From: Companilactobacillus huachuanensis
GTDB taxonomy: Bacteria > Bacillota > Bacilli > Lactobacillales > Lactobacillaceae
Assembly: GCF_005404815.1 (NCBI RefSeq)
Contig: NZ_BJDF01000003.1
Location: 1-64,000 of the forward strand
DNA: 64,000 bases
Direction of reading: 5' to 3'
Shown piece by piece: positions 52,351 to 61,704 of the stretch; position 1 is the stretch's first letter, and every line of letters begins with the position of its first letter. The position numbers were made by a program, and so were the translations under genes. Under the pieces are notes generated by a model, which did not search any database, was not told the DNA's origin, and saw only the letters and a program-made list of their open reading frames with translations.

Positions 52351-52674
52351 CTATAAGTCACTAATTGTGGATAATAAATCTAAAATTTTTTCGGATAATT
52401 CTTCACGCTTATTACGAGGAAGGCTCGCCAGAAAATCTAATAGTTCAAGATATTTTATTCCATTACTAGCAGGTTCATCAAAAAGATCTGAAAGTTTCAA
52501 GTTCATGGCTGTAGAAATTCTCTCTAGTTTATTGATGGAGATATTACTATTAACACCACGTTCAAGTTGTGAAACTAAACTCTCACTAACGTCGGCTTTT
52601 TCTGCTAATTGTTCAATAGTCAAGCCCAATGATTTTCTTTTGTCACGTATTATTTTACCGATTTCGTTAATCAT
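52351..52674 (-). CDS. XRE-family transcriptional regulator
   Basis: A 107-residue regulator. Residues 5-60 form a Cro/CI helix-turn-helix: IIRDKRKSLGLTIEQLAEKADVSESLVSQLERG. The C-terminal 40 residues are helical and acidic or basic mixed, perhaps for dimerisation. It is divergent from the accessory island that starts at 53062, with an inverted repeat between, so it may control itself or that island. The effector is unknown. Confidence 0.88.
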   Translation of the reverse strand: MINEIGKIIRDKRKSLGLTIEQLAEKADVSESLVSQLERGVNSNISINKLERISTAMNLKLSDLFDEPASNGIKYLELLDFLASLPRNKREELSEKILDLLSTISDL

Positions 52675-53061
52675 TCATATGCACCTCAAATCGTCCTTAA
52701 TCCAACCTTAGTAGAGATGGTGAGTGATTTGAACAGATGATAGTACAGATTTTAGTAAATAAAAAGTAATATAATGCGTTATTAGGCGCACTTAATGAGT
52801 AAGCAAACCGTATTATATTGTTAATTTATATAAAATAATACATTTTAAGCGTGATTTATGTGTATATATAACCATATTTTTAGATTATGTAAGTAAAATA
52901 AATAATTAAGCATATAAAAAGGTATTTTTTTTGATCAATGCATGTAATATAATACATATATAATCCTAAAACACGTAAAATATTATCTAATACATTTACT
53001 TAATTTATTTGAGGAAAAAGTTATCTGGAAAATATTGTTTAAAATGGGGGGAGATAAAAAT
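52675..53061. promoter_or_regulatory. Divergent intergenic region with inverted repeat
   Basis: AATATAATGCG (52768-52778) and CGTATTATATT (52809-52819) form an inverted repeat with one mismatch, a candidate XRE operator. TAATACAT recurs at three positions (near 52845, 52942 and 52985), of unknown meaning. Otherwise very AT-rich with no gene visible. Confidence 0.4.
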
Positions 53062-53439
53062 ATGAAATTTTGTCCAAAGTGTGGTGCAAAATGCAAAGAT
53101 GACGACCATTTTTGTGGGACTTGTGGAACAAAGTTTAATGATGAAGAAACTTTTGTTAAACAAGAATCTACACAAGTGACAACTGAGCAGCCAGATTCGA
53201 ATCGAATTAGATATACAAATGGACCGTTAGGATTTATTAGACCGGAAATATTTTGGCCCATTGCAGGAATAATACTCTACTTAATTAGTATATATAATGG
53301 TGCCGGTATTGTTTCAGGATTAGTTTCAGGAATCATTTGGGGAATTTTAGTGAGCGTTTTAAGACGTCCGAGTGGTATTAGCGAAGATAAATATTCCACA
53401 ATAACCATTCTGGTAGTTGTTATATTGATCTGTCTGTAA
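53062..53439 (+). CDS. Zinc-ribbon membrane protein
   Basis: A 125-residue protein. The N-terminus is a zinc ribbon with two Cys pairs (KFCPKCGAKC...FCGTCGTKF, residues 2-30). A Thr/Glu-rich linker and two or three membrane helices (about 60-122) follow. ATG 53062 follows GGGGGGAGA. First gene of a same-strand island of small genes. Role unknown; such proteins often act as membrane-linked sensors. Confidence 0.8.
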   Translation: MKFCPKCGAKCKDDDHFCGTCGTKFNDEETFVKQESTQVTTEQPDSNRIRYTNGPLGFIRPEIFWPIAGIILYLISIYNGAGIVSGLVSGIIWGILVSVLRRPSGISEDKYSTITILVVVILICL

Positions 53440-53479
53440 CATAAGCAGTTGATGGAATTGATATGTAGGGGAGGAAAAT

Positions 53480-54127
53480 ATGTCAAAAATCCAAACGAAT
53501 TTGAATTCAATATATTCATATAAAGAAGGCCTAGGTTATCCCTCACGTTCTAATATGATAGTTTTAGTTCATGTTCGGGGGAAACATGAACTTTCTTCTT
53601 TGGGAAGAATTTTCGGAGATGCAATGACTAAAGGAAGAACTGGATATTTCATTTGTTTCGAGTCTGGTGGCTTATTATTCATGCAAGTGAATAGGAAAGG
53701 TATGTTTACGGATAACAACTCATTTATGCCAAGAGGCAAATTTAGTCAGATTGAAATTGAAAAGAGGAATTGGATTGGTGGTCACTACTCATCAAAGCAA
53801 TACAATATGGAGTTATTTGATTCTCAAAGTGAGACTGTTGAATTTACAATTTATGAAAAACGTTCTGGAATAGAATGGTTAGAAAAATATTTACAAATTA
53901 CAATTGATAATTTGAGTTATTACATGAGGGAGACCAATGTGCTTCCATTAATGGACGATACAGTTAAAAAAAAGGGAAACTCAGAAGAATTAATTCGAAA
54001 TGAGAAACAGCAATCCAAAGAGTCGGATAACTTTGATTCAAGATTTAAGTTTTGTGCTCATTGTGGCAATAAGCTGGATATTGATGATGAATATTGTAAA
54101 AAATGTGGAGTGAAATCGGGTATTTAA
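53480..54127 (+). CDS. Hypothetical protein with C-terminal zinc ribbon
   Basis: A 215-residue protein. The N-terminal ~150 residues form an unrecognised beta-rich domain with no membrane helix. The end carries a zinc ribbon, FCAHCGNKLDIDDEYCKKCG (residues 190-209), like the one that starts the neighbouring proteins. GGGGAGGAAA is the ribosome site. Thirteen bases separate it from the next gene. The layout suggests a soluble partner of the membrane zinc-ribbon proteins. Confidence 0.75.
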   Translation: MSKIQTNLNSIYSYKEGLGYPSRSNMIVLVHVRGKHELSSLGRIFGDAMTKGRTGYFICFESGGLLFMQVNRKGMFTDNNSFMPRGKFSQIEIEKRNWIGGHYSSKQYNMELFDSQSETVEFTIYEKRSGIEWLEKYLQITIDNLSYYMRETNVLPLMDDTVKKKGNSEELIRNEKQQSKESDNFDSRFKFCAHCGNKLDIDDEYCKKCGVKSGI

Positions 54128-54139
54128 GGAGGCCTTTTT

Positions 54140-54727
54140 ATGGATAGTTATAAGGATGATAATAAACAAATTTTATCAAAGCTGCCAGAAATGACCTTTG
54201 AACAACTGAGAAACGACACCAAAGCAAGTGGGCTCCGAAATTTTTGTCGTAGTACAGTTTTATTTCTAATAATTGTAGTGTTGTTTGGATTTTATAAATA
54301 CAGTACCAAGATTCCGGATGGTGTTACTAATATAAATGAAATTATGAATGAATTGGCAATTCCAATTGATAATTCGTTAGGGATTGATATTGGATTCAAT
54401 AAAGACCAGGTAATTGATGAGGTCAACGAAAATCGTGTCTTTCTTTATAAAAATTCAGGGACTGATCGTTTTGTGTTTCCAATCAAAGATATAAATACTG
54501 GAAAAACTCATTACTGTTATTTAGCCTCTTATGAGAGCCCTAGTGGTTATACAACCAAAATAGTGACAGATATTGATCACCCTAATTGGTCCAGAATAAT
54601 TAATAAGAAGGTAGCAGTTATCGAAGGAGACAACCCTGCCAAAGTAAGTCGTAAATATACTATCATCGAATACTATGAACGCTATTCAAGTCTTTATGAT
54701 GAATGGTTAAGTGACCAAATAGATTAA
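54140..54727 (+). CDS. Single-pass membrane protein, paralogue A
   Basis: A 195-residue protein with a cytoplasmic head (about 1-35), one membrane helix (about 36-52) and an outside domain starting KIPDGVTN. The outside domain shares DRFVFPIKDINTGKTHYCYL and DIDHPNWSRI with the 57854 gene and the overall layout with the 56619 gene. Unlike those, it has an extra N-terminal segment. No known family. Strong AAGGAGG. Confidence 0.75.
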   Translation: MDSYKDDNKQILSKLPEMTFEQLRNDTKASGLRNFCRSTVLFLIIVVLFGFYKYSTKIPDGVTNINEIMNELAIPIDNSLGIDIGFNKDQVIDEVNENRVFLYKNSGTDRFVFPIKDINTGKTHYCYLASYESPSGYTTKIVTDIDHPNWSRIINKKVAVIEGDNPAKVSRKYTIIEYYERYSSLYDEWLSDQID

Positions 54728-54739
54728 GGGAGAAAATTT

Positions 54740-55450
54740 ATGAAGAAAACAAATATTCTTTTATTTTCAGCAGCATTAATTTCGGGGGCTTTTTTGTTTA
54801 GCAATCTGACAGATGTTTCTGCTAGTGGCATTGCTACAACACATGATGCGGTTACGTTTTTGTATACAGACACCGGCAAGATGGTTTCTAATCGAGCTTT
54901 GGCTCCAAGAACACCTTGGGCAGTTGGTGAAACGCTTAACTTGAGTGGCGTAACCTATTATCAAGTCGCTACAAATGAGTATGTTCAATCAGGGGATGTC
55001 GATTATGCGGATGAACCGGTTAAAAATGATGTAACGGTTTCTCCGTTAGGTTTATCAGCACCTGTATATAATGATCAAACCAATAGTGATCAACAAATTA
55101 TTAAATATGGTTCTTCTTATAAGGTTGGCCGAATCATTGAGAATGAATACGGTCAATATTATTATCAGGTTTCTAGTCATGGTTGGGTCGTCGGCGACAT
55201 GATGGATATTAAAGGAAATGCTAAAAACATTGAACATATCAATGGATTTTTCCCAATTGCCAATGATTATAATGGTATAAATCCTGACAGTGAATATGAT
55301 ATTTTAGTTAGTCTTGGGGCCGATCCGGAACTAGTCTCTGAGATACCTGATGAGGTTCTTCAATACGTTGGAACAGTTGACAATGAGTTGGGTGGAGATG
55401 TTGGTACAAACTACCGTAGGATGTCACAACTCTATCAACTGCAATATTAA
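54740..55450 (+). CDS. Secreted protein with SLAP-like repeats
   Basis: A 236-residue exported protein with a signal peptide (about 1-29, ending VSA). Two similar ~60-residue segments follow, about 30-85 (ending YYQVATNEYVQSGDV) and 100-150 (ending YYYQVSSHGWVVGDM). They resemble the S-layer/SLAP wall-binding repeats of lactobacilli. A short C-terminal acidic part follows. GGGAGAAA is the ribosome site. A wall-associated role is inferred. Confidence 0.75.
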   Translation: MKKTNILLFSAALISGAFLFSNLTDVSASGIATTHDAVTFLYTDTGKMVSNRALAPRTPWAVGETLNLSGVTYYQVATNEYVQSGDVDYADEPVKNDVTVSPLGLSAPVYNDQTNSDQQIIKYGSSYKVGRIIENEYGQYYYQVSSHGWVVGDMMDIKGNAKNIEHINGFFPIANDYNGINPDSEYDILVSLGADPELVSEIPDEVLQYVGTVDNELGGDVGTNYRRMSQLYQLQY

Positions 55451-55471
55451 TAGGGAATTAGGTGAAATTTT

Positions 55472-56287
55472 ATGAGGAAGGTCTCTATTATTGTTCCTAC
55501 GTTGTTGCTGGGAATTATTTTAACGGGGTGTAGTTTTAGTTCAGGGAAATTAACTAATACAAGTACGAAAGGACCTGCGACTGCCAAAATTGCTACATCT
55601 TATTATCAAAGTTTGAGCAAGGCAGATAAGAAAAAAATTAAATTTAAGTTTGCTAAAGATAAAGATGAGACAAAGGATAACCAAGTTGGGGAAACCTTTG
55701 TAATATCAGTAAAAATCACGAATGATTCTGAAAAGATAGTGAAATTTGATAAATCCAAATTTGTCCTTTTTGAAAGTGAAACTCATAAGATACCCGCCAC
55801 AAAGACTGGTATTGCTAGTGTAAAACCAGGTAAAAGCATTACCATAAATCAATTGATTGAAAATGTGGGTGATCAGGCATTGGTTGGTAATGATAGCTAC
55901 TTTATTTATATGAACATGGATAATAAGTTGGCTAAGACACTTACGGTTGCTTCTTTGGCAAAACCTCAAGATAACAATGACGATTCGTCTGAGGATACAC
56001 AGCAGACATCGGATACTGATACTAGTTCTGATGATAATCAACAAGAACAAAATGATAATAATAATCAACAATCACAAAGTAATACAAGTATGATAACTGA
56101 TCCTAGAGTGGCATATCAGCAGCTTGTTAAGGCTAATCCTAATATGCCAAGTTATGATGAGATGACTGTTACAAGAGGCGAAATTGCATGGGGATATAGT
56201 GATAGTTACGGAGAATCTTGGGCCGTATATGATGACGGTAGAGTAAAATTTCCGGGAAATAGTGAACCAATAATGCCGGGGAATTGA
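55472..56287 (+). CDS. Lipoprotein with DUF4352-like domain
   Basis: A 271-residue lipoprotein. The signal peptide ends in the lipobox LTGC (residue 20 is the lipidated Cys). A beta-rich DUF4352-like domain (about 60-155) is followed by an Asp/Ser/Asn/Gln linker and a C-terminal ~60-residue segment with WGYSDSYGESWAVYDDG. Exposed on the outer face of the membrane. GGTGAAA precedes the start. A broken relative follows directly. Confidence 0.8.
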   Translation: MRKVSIIVPTLLLGIILTGCSFSSGKLTNTSTKGPATAKIATSYYQSLSKADKKKIKFKFAKDKDETKDNQVGETFVISVKITNDSEKIVKFDKSKFVLFESETHKIPATKTGIASVKPGKSITINQLIENVGDQALVGNDSYFIYMNMDNKLAKTLTVASLAKPQDNNDDSSEDTQQTSDTDTSSDDNQQEQNDNNNQQSQSNTSMITDPRVAYQQLVKANPNMPSYDEMTVTRGEIAWGYSDSYGESWAVYDDGRVKFPGNSEPIMPGN

Positions 56288-56330
56288 AGATTAGTGACCC
56301 TAGATTAATAAAGAATTGGAGAGAATTGCA

Positions 56331-56604
56331 TTAAAAGGATATCATCTTTATTTATTGTTTCATTAGTATCAGTCATTGTTTTTTACGGGTTGTAGTTCAA
56401 ACTCCAATCTACCATTGAATGAGAATAATAAAGGTAATGAAGTAACCAAATATAGGTAATGGCGGTGTTTTTGATCGGGTTTCAGCATGGCAAGAACAAG
56501 CAAAAAAAGATGCTTTAAATCAAGGGATGTCAGATGATGAAGCCAATGATTATGCATATAAGATTGCATGGCAAAAGGAAAATGATTTTGAATCGAGACT
56601 ATAA
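56331..56604 (+). pseudogene. Frameshifted lipoprotein remnant
   Basis: A signal-peptide-like RISSLFIVSLVSVIVF is followed, in another frame, by TGCSSNSNLPLNENN, and then in a third frame by FDRVSAWQEQAKKDALNQGM and a TAA at 56602. The order is that of a lipoprotein with a helical C-terminus broken by at least two frameshifts. A similar TGCSSNSN stretch reappears in the remnant near 58540. Confidence 0.65.
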
Positions 56605-56618
56605 GGTTGGTTAAATTA

Positions 56619-57137
56619 ATGGAAAATAAAGCGAAATCAAAGCGCAAAATGATTTTATCTGTTCTCATAATGGTTGTTTTTGTTGTGGGTAAATTATATA
56701 TAAGTTATGAAAAAAATCGTCTTCCAGATGGACTTTCTGATACAGATTCAGTATTGACATATCTTGGTGAAAATAAGAAGAGTTATGATCAAATATCTAT
56801 GACGTCCGCTATTTCACAACTTAGTGCTGGTAATTCGGAATTACAGGATCAAACAAAAAACAGTCCCGTTATTTTTATTATGGAGAATAAGAAAACTGGA
56901 CGCTATGTTTTTAAATATAAGAGCCATTTCGTATATTTAGTTAAGGAGATAACTGATTTTTATGATGATGGTTCTTACAAGTATATTTACTTTGTGACTG
57001 GTATTAAAAAGGATTCAGACGGTAAGCAATATGTCAAAGAATTGAATGCTAAAAATTACGATGATAGTAATGCTAAAGAAACCAGCGGTTATTCGATAAC
57101 AGAATATAACAATTATTATAGTAAAGATTTTGATTAA
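56619..57137 (+). CDS. Single-pass membrane protein, paralogue B
   Basis: A 172-residue protein with a basic N-terminus, a membrane helix (about 12-30) and an outside domain that starts RLPDGLSD. It shares layout and the closing SITEYNNYYS with paralogues A and C but has a different middle (TGRYVFKYKSHFVYL). AAGGTTGG is the ribosome site for ATG 56619. Function unknown. Confidence 0.72.
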   Translation: MENKAKSKRKMILSVLIMVVFVVGKLYISYEKNRLPDGLSDTDSVLTYLGENKKSYDQISMTSAISQLSAGNSELQDQTKNSPVIFIMENKKTGRYVFKYKSHFVYLVKEITDFYDDGSYKYIYFVTGIKKDSDGKQYVKELNAKNYDDSNAKETSGYSITEYNNYYSKDFD

Positions 57138-57165
57138 AAATTATTTTTAAGGGGATTTAGTAAAA

Positions 57166-57747
57166 ATGAAATTTTGTACAAAATGTGGATTTGAAATGAA
57201 CGATGAGATTAGTTTTTGTCCTAAGTGTGGAACAAAGCAGTCTGTACCAGACGTTAATAATAATGAATCAAATATTAAGTTATCTAATAGGGCAGAATCT
57301 GTCGATAATCATGTTAATGATACCAATGAGCAGCAGTTTCAATCTAATGCCAATAATAATTATCAAGGAAAACAGAAATCTGACAGTGAGTTCAAAATGG
57401 GACAACCCAAGCATCTCAACTTTATGGAAAGTATTGGTTATATATTTAATAATATGTTCAAATTTAGTCCAACTGTTCAGGATAATCAAAAGTCTATTTT
57501 TTGGTGGAATTATTTACTTGTAACTATTGTGTCAGTACTACTGACTCAAATAGTACAATCAGTTGGTTATTTTGAATATTTGGTTTTTAATACATTAATT
57601 ATGTTTTTCACTGTGGCATCTATTATGCGTAGATTAAATTATTTAGGAAAAAATAAAAATTTAGCTTGGATAGCCATTGTACCAATTGCTGTTATATATC
57701 CAGTGATACTGATGCTCTTTAATAAAAGAGAAGATAATTTTAGATAG
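57166..57747 (+). CDS. Zinc-ribbon DUF805-like membrane protein
   Basis: A 193-residue protein. An N-terminal zinc ribbon (KFCTKCGFEMNDEISFCPKCG, residues 2-22) is joined by an Asn/Gln-rich linker to a DUF805-like domain with three or four helices, beginning NFMESIGYIFNNMFKFS (about 84-100). DUF805 proteins are small membrane proteins without a known function. AAGGGGATT precedes the start. Confidence 0.8.
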   Translation: MKFCTKCGFEMNDEISFCPKCGTKQSVPDVNNNESNIKLSNRAESVDNHVNDTNEQQFQSNANNNYQGKQKSDSEFKMGQPKHLNFMESIGYIFNNMFKFSPTVQDNQKSIFWWNYLLVTIVSVLLTQIVQSVGYFEYLVFNTLIMFFTVASIMRRLNYLGKNKNLAWIAIVPIAVIYPVILMLFNKREDNFR

Positions 57748-57853
57748 ATAGTTGGTTTTTATCCGCAAATTGTTTGAAATCATCAAGTTTTATTTATATT
57801 TGAGATTTTTCTAATAGAAATTTAAATGGCAAATTTTATTTGGGTGAAAAGTT

Positions 57854-58363
57854 ATGAAGGGTAAAGGAAATAAGATAGTAATAACAGTGGTGTTAGCTAC
57901 TTTAGTGTTTTTTGGAATATATAAATATAATACTAGAATGCCAAAAGGTACCACTAGTAAGGATCAGATTATGGAAAAAATGTCATATTCAATTGATACT
58001 TTATTTGGAATTGACATGCAATATAATTCGGACCGCTTTAGTGAAGATGTAAATGAGTATCGAATCTTTATTTATAAAAATGAACGAACGAAACGATTTG
58101 TTTTTCCAATCAGGGATAAAAATACTGGAAAAACACATTATTGCTATTTGGCTTCATATGTAAGTACCACCGGATATGAAACTAAAATGGCCACAGATAT
58201 TGATCATGATAACTGGTCCAGAATGATCGAAAAAAGAGTGGCAAGTATTGAGAATGATAACCCTGCAAAAAAAGACTATCAATATACTATTTCAAACTAT
58301 TATTTATATTATTCAGGTATTTCGGAAGAATGGTTAAATGACGAATTAAAATATGATAATTAA
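57854..58363 (+). CDS. Single-pass membrane protein, paralogue C
   Basis: A 169-residue protein with a short N-terminus, membrane helix (about 7-24) and an outside domain starting RMPKGTTS. It is closely related to paralogue A: KRFVFPIRDKNTGKTHYCYL and TDIDHDNWSRM match nearly residue for residue, as does DNPAK. The start uses GGGTGAAAA. Likely arose by duplication within the island. Confidence 0.75.
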   Translation: MKGKGNKIVITVVLATLVFFGIYKYNTRMPKGTTSKDQIMEKMSYSIDTLFGIDMQYNSDRFSEDVNEYRIFIYKNERTKRFVFPIRDKNTGKTHYCYLASYVSTTGYETKMATDIDHDNWSRMIEKRVASIENDNPAKKDYQYTISNYYLYYSGISEEWLNDELKYDN

Positions 58364-58394
58364 AACTGCTTAATATTTATTTTCACATTGCCAA

Positions 58395-58721
58395 TAAGGG
58401 GAGAAATTATTACCGAATCATCTAGTTGTATTGATAGTTTGATTAGCATAGATATGGAAATGAATCTTAATAACGTTAGTGATGACAGTAACCAATATCG
58501 AATCGTTATTTATTGTGTCCTTGTTGTTAATGGGGGGAACAGGATGTAGTTCAAATTCAAATATAAGAAATATTATGCGTACTTGGTAAAAAATTACAAA
58601 TTTTTACGATAATAGCACGTTTTACGTTAAAGAATTGAATACAAATAATTATGATGATAGTAATGCTAAGTAAACGAAAGGATATTCGAGTGAAGAATAT
58701 AAAAATAATTGTTTTGTGATT
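58395..58721 (+). pseudogene. Mosaic remnant of three island gene types
   Basis: In order: CIDSLISIDMEMNLNNVSDDSNQYRIVIY, similar to paralogue C; then a lipoprotein lipobox-like GGTGCSSNSN; then ITNFYDNSTFYVKELNTNNYDDSNAK, similar to paralogue B; then a TAA. The segments lie in different frames with no start. It looks like fused remains of several island genes, evidence for recombination within the cluster. Confidence 0.6.
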
Positions 58722-58740
58722 TTTTTTCGAGGAGGCTAAT

Positions 58741-59595
58741 ATGATAAAGAGATTTCATTTTGAAAATATAATTATTGCATTGCTGATAGAGTGGTTTATT
58801 GCAATATTCTTACTATTTCCTGGGAATATGATTGGATTAGAAGGGGATATGGATGCATTAATTCCCACGATACCATCTATTATTCTTAATATGGTGATTT
58901 TGGAATTTGCTAGACAAATTTATTTAGATAGAAAAGAGCAGTCCATGTTAGAAGCGCTGAGAAATTTTGGAGAAATTAATTATAAAAAGTATGAGGATGT
59001 TCTAGATAGAAATTCATTACCTAATTCAGAAAGAGAAATATTGCCTTTAGACGTACACATGGATTTAGATGGAGCAGAAATAGTTTATTCTGATAACACT
59101 ATTTACTATAAATTGGACGGTATAATATTCTACGATAATGTTAAGTGGCAAGAATCACCAACATATGGAACTTTCAGTTCTGGAAATTTTGCAGTAACGG
59201 AGCAGGTCTCTAGTAATGAAATTCATAATGACTGGAGTGCCATTGCTATAGGAACACTGTATATTACTAATTCTTTCATTTTATTTTATGCGCCATCAAC
59301 AGAAAATAATGACAAGGTTACCGTACGTATTGGACTACATGATATTTATTTTGTTAATGGTCATGTGGATCTAGACAATATACCTGATTGTGTAAGGATT
59401 AGGACTAATGGACATGATGCAAGGGATTTCTATTTTCATCCAGGCACGGTTAGTGATTCAGGAAAAATTGTTGCCAATCCAGGTTTTAGTTTAGGATATG
59501 ATTTTGTTCAAGCGTTATCTTGGATTATGGCTTTAGATCCATCTATTGATAAAAATCAGTTTGGAGATGCTTATGCGACTCGTGCTGTCAGATAG
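58741..59595 (+). CDS. Hypothetical membrane-associated protein
   Basis: A 284-residue protein with two hydrophobic segments near the N-terminus (about 8-30 and 42-60), then a soluble ~220-residue domain, rich in beta-strand-like sequence. GTLYITNSFILFYAPS near residues 175-190 hints at a pleckstrin-like (bacterial PH) fold, but this is weak. GAGGAGG precedes the start. No known family. Confidence 0.68.
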   Translation: MIKRFHFENIIIALLIEWFIAIFLLFPGNMIGLEGDMDALIPTIPSIILNMVILEFARQIYLDRKEQSMLEALRNFGEINYKKYEDVLDRNSLPNSEREILPLDVHMDLDGAEIVYSDNTIYYKLDGIIFYDNVKWQESPTYGTFSSGNFAVTEQVSSNEIHNDWSAIAIGTLYITNSFILFYAPSTENNDKVTVRIGLHDIYFVNGHVDLDNIPDCVRIRTNGHDARDFYFHPGTVSDSGKIVANPGFSLGYDFVQALSWIMALDPSIDKNQFGDAYATRAVR

Positions 59596-59639
59596 TATAC
59601 TTTAAGCTACGGATTGTAATTTGGATATACCTGTGTTTA

Positions 59640-60029
59640 AGAATTTTACATATTAAAACATGGAAACAGGGAAATATAGTATCGAATACACAATATTTAG
59701 ATCAAGCATGGCATTTAATTTGAAGAAGGCTTGGAAACTGCTGATAGCATGCACAGTTCGTTGGAAAGCCTTGTAAGTGTTGTTAGAGTTTCACAGGCTC
59801 CAATCTTTATAGTGAAGTACCTAAAGATATCTACCGAATAAATAAAAGATGTCTATGTATTGTGGAGTACAAACTGGGTAATGGAAGACGTAAGAATATT
59901 GAAATTGTGAATACAAATGATTTCTTTTGTACTGCAGTAAGTATGAATGGTGAACAAACTACTAGTACTTTTAAAATCCATCATTCAAAGCAACGTACTC
60001 ATGTCGTTCCAATTAAAAGAAGGGAGTGA
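59640..60029 (+). pseudogene. Decayed gene upstream of the LSm-like gene
   Basis: Fragments in shifting frames: YSIEYTIFRSSMAF, then EEGLETADSMHSSLESLVSV, then from 59787 SFTGSNLYSEVPKDIYRINK...VPIKRRE ending at TGA 60027-60029. The last frame is open for about 80 codons but starts after an in-frame TAG and lacks a ribosome site. Its origin is unknown. Confidence 0.5.
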
Positions 60030-60034
60030 AGTTT

Positions 60035-60232
60035 ATGAATTTAGAACAATATTTGGGTAAGAAAATAAGAGTAATATTTATTGATGATCAGATATTAGAA
60101 GGAACTTGTAATACATTCACTCCAAAATTAGATACGGATGATGAACTTTATGATGAGATAACTATTCAAACACCAAAAAGTAAGTATGTCGAATTTGATG
60201 AAAGTGAAATAAAATCTATTGAAGTTATTTAG
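60035..60232 (+). CDS. LSm-like small protein
   Basis: A 65-residue protein. LEQYLGKKIRVIFIDDQILEG followed by an acidic loop and YVEFDESEIKSIEVI fits an Sm-like or SH3-like small beta barrel, common as single hypothetical proteins in Firmicutes. GGGAGTG precedes the start, within the remnant upstream. Function unknown; RNA binding is not shown. Confidence 0.7.
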   Translation: MNLEQYLGKKIRVIFIDDQILEGTCNTFTPKLDTDDELYDEITIQTPKSKYVEFDESEIKSIEVI

Positions 60233-60244
60233 AAGCACTTAATA

Positions 60245-61141
60245 GTGAACTTGATTGAGTGCTATTTTTTGGCTTCAAAATTATTTTTAAGAAAACCAGT
60301 AATATCAATAGATATAAAACCAAAAATGGTGGTATATGGGCAGAATTATGTGTCATATAGGATTGATATTTATTTTTTATTGTATTTAGGTTGTATGTAT
60401 CTAGAACTATATCAAGAGAGCATATTATTGAAAATACTAAATCGAAGATTGTTGGTTAAATTTGTTGATGAGAAAATTGTACTATCAACCATGAATGGTA
60501 ATATCCATTTCTCATCATATGAATATTTTAAGAAGTTAGAAGAAGGGACCAACGATAAGGGAAAAAGTGATAAGAATGAAAATGCTGGATTTGAGATTGA
60601 TAAACCGAAGGATCATATAATATTTTATAGAATATTAAATAAGGATGAACCGTCTTTAGGTGCTAATAATCTTAAAGGAGCAAAGTTGTTACCCTATAAA
60701 AGAGCAACTTGGAGGACTAGTTATCCTGATGAGGATAGAATGTATGGCATTTCATGTTTTACTGTTATTGATCCTTATAAAGATTCGAAAAATGGAGAAG
60801 TGAAATCTAGTTTCGTAAATGATATTAGTGAGATATCCAATAACAGACATCTGCTATTATTTCCCGAAGATGATTTAATAAAAGCAATTGAAGATTTTGT
60901 CACGGAGAGTAAGGAAAATGATATGGCGTATAGTATTACATATGGAGATGTGGAATACCTAAAAAGTAATGTTGGTAAAAGAAATGGCCTTCAAAAAGAT
61001 CCTAGTTATGCTAAACAGCATGAGTGGAGAATTAAAGCAAATATGGATATTTTGAATGATAAAGGAAATATGGTTTTGCCTGCTTTAGACATTGGCTTAG
61101 TACGTGATATTAGAGACATTAAATTTGTTAAAATTAAATGA
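60245..61141 (+). CDS. Hypothetical protein with DUF2971-like end
   Basis: A frame of 298 codons from GTG 60245 with no clear ribosome site, so the true start may be further in (for example an ATG at 60326). The first ~80 residues are hydrophobic and basic. The end, DPSYAKQHEWRIKANMDI, resembles the Q-x-EWR motif of DUF2971 proteins, often seen near defence or mobile genes. No function assigned. Confidence 0.55.
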   Translation: MNLIECYFLASKLFLRKPVISIDIKPKMVVYGQNYVSYRIDIYFLLYLGCMYLELYQESILLKILNRRLLVKFVDEKIVLSTMNGNIHFSSYEYFKKLEEGTNDKGKSDKNENAGFEIDKPKDHIIFYRILNKDEPSLGANNLKGAKLLPYKRATWRTSYPDEDRMYGISCFTVIDPYKDSKNGEVKSSFVNDISEISNNRHLLLFPEDDLIKAIEDFVTESKENDMAYSITYGDVEYLKSNVGKRNGLQKDPSYAKQHEWRIKANMDILNDKGNMVLPALDIGLVRDIRDIKFVKIK

Positions 61142-61245
61142 TTCGTCATAATTTTTTAGATTAACTATGGAAGAGTCCTATATTAAAGTACTATTTGAAG
61201 TATACTTTGATATATTTTATCTATAAATATGTATAGAGAATCATA

Positions 61246-61704
61246 ATGGAATCTAAAGAGATTATTGTAAAGTATCTGGGCAAAACTATTATCGCTTATG
61301 ATAGTGATAAAATTACCATCACTCGAAAGGGTGCATTAAATTTTATGAATCAAGGCATTAAAGGGACAAAAACAATACCCTTGAAGTCAATTACATCAAT
61401 TCAACTTAAAAATCCTAGTATGACAAATGGTTATATATTCAATTCGGTGTTTTAGGTGGCTTAGAATCAAAGTCTGATGTATTCAATGCTACTCAAGATG
61501 AGAATACTGTAATGTTTTCAAAGAAATACTATGATGATATGGTTGATAAAAAAATATTGAAAAAATTATTTTTAGCAAGTCATCTGATAATCAGCCAGTT
61601 TCAAGTACAGTAGATGAGTTATTAAAAATAAAGCAATTATTAGATGTAGGAGTTCTAACAGAAGAAGAATTTCAAAAACAAAAGATTAAGATACTAAATT
61701 ATTG
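61246..61704 (+). pseudogene. Frameshifted PH-SHOCT domain gene
   Basis: The first frame (69 codons from ATG 61246) stops after GYIFNSVF. The next frame continues QFGVLGGLESKSDVFNATQD to MVD, and a third frame continues IIFSKSSDNQPVSS and ends DELLKIKQLLDVGVLTEEEF plus a TGA at 61702. The joined sequence is a short bacterial PH-like domain followed by a SHOCT motif. Two single-base frameshifts break it. The ribosome site is weak. Confidence 0.7.

Noticed and set aside
58364-58740. Intact small genes between paralogue C and the next gene
   Set aside because: All pieces are frameshifted and lack starts.
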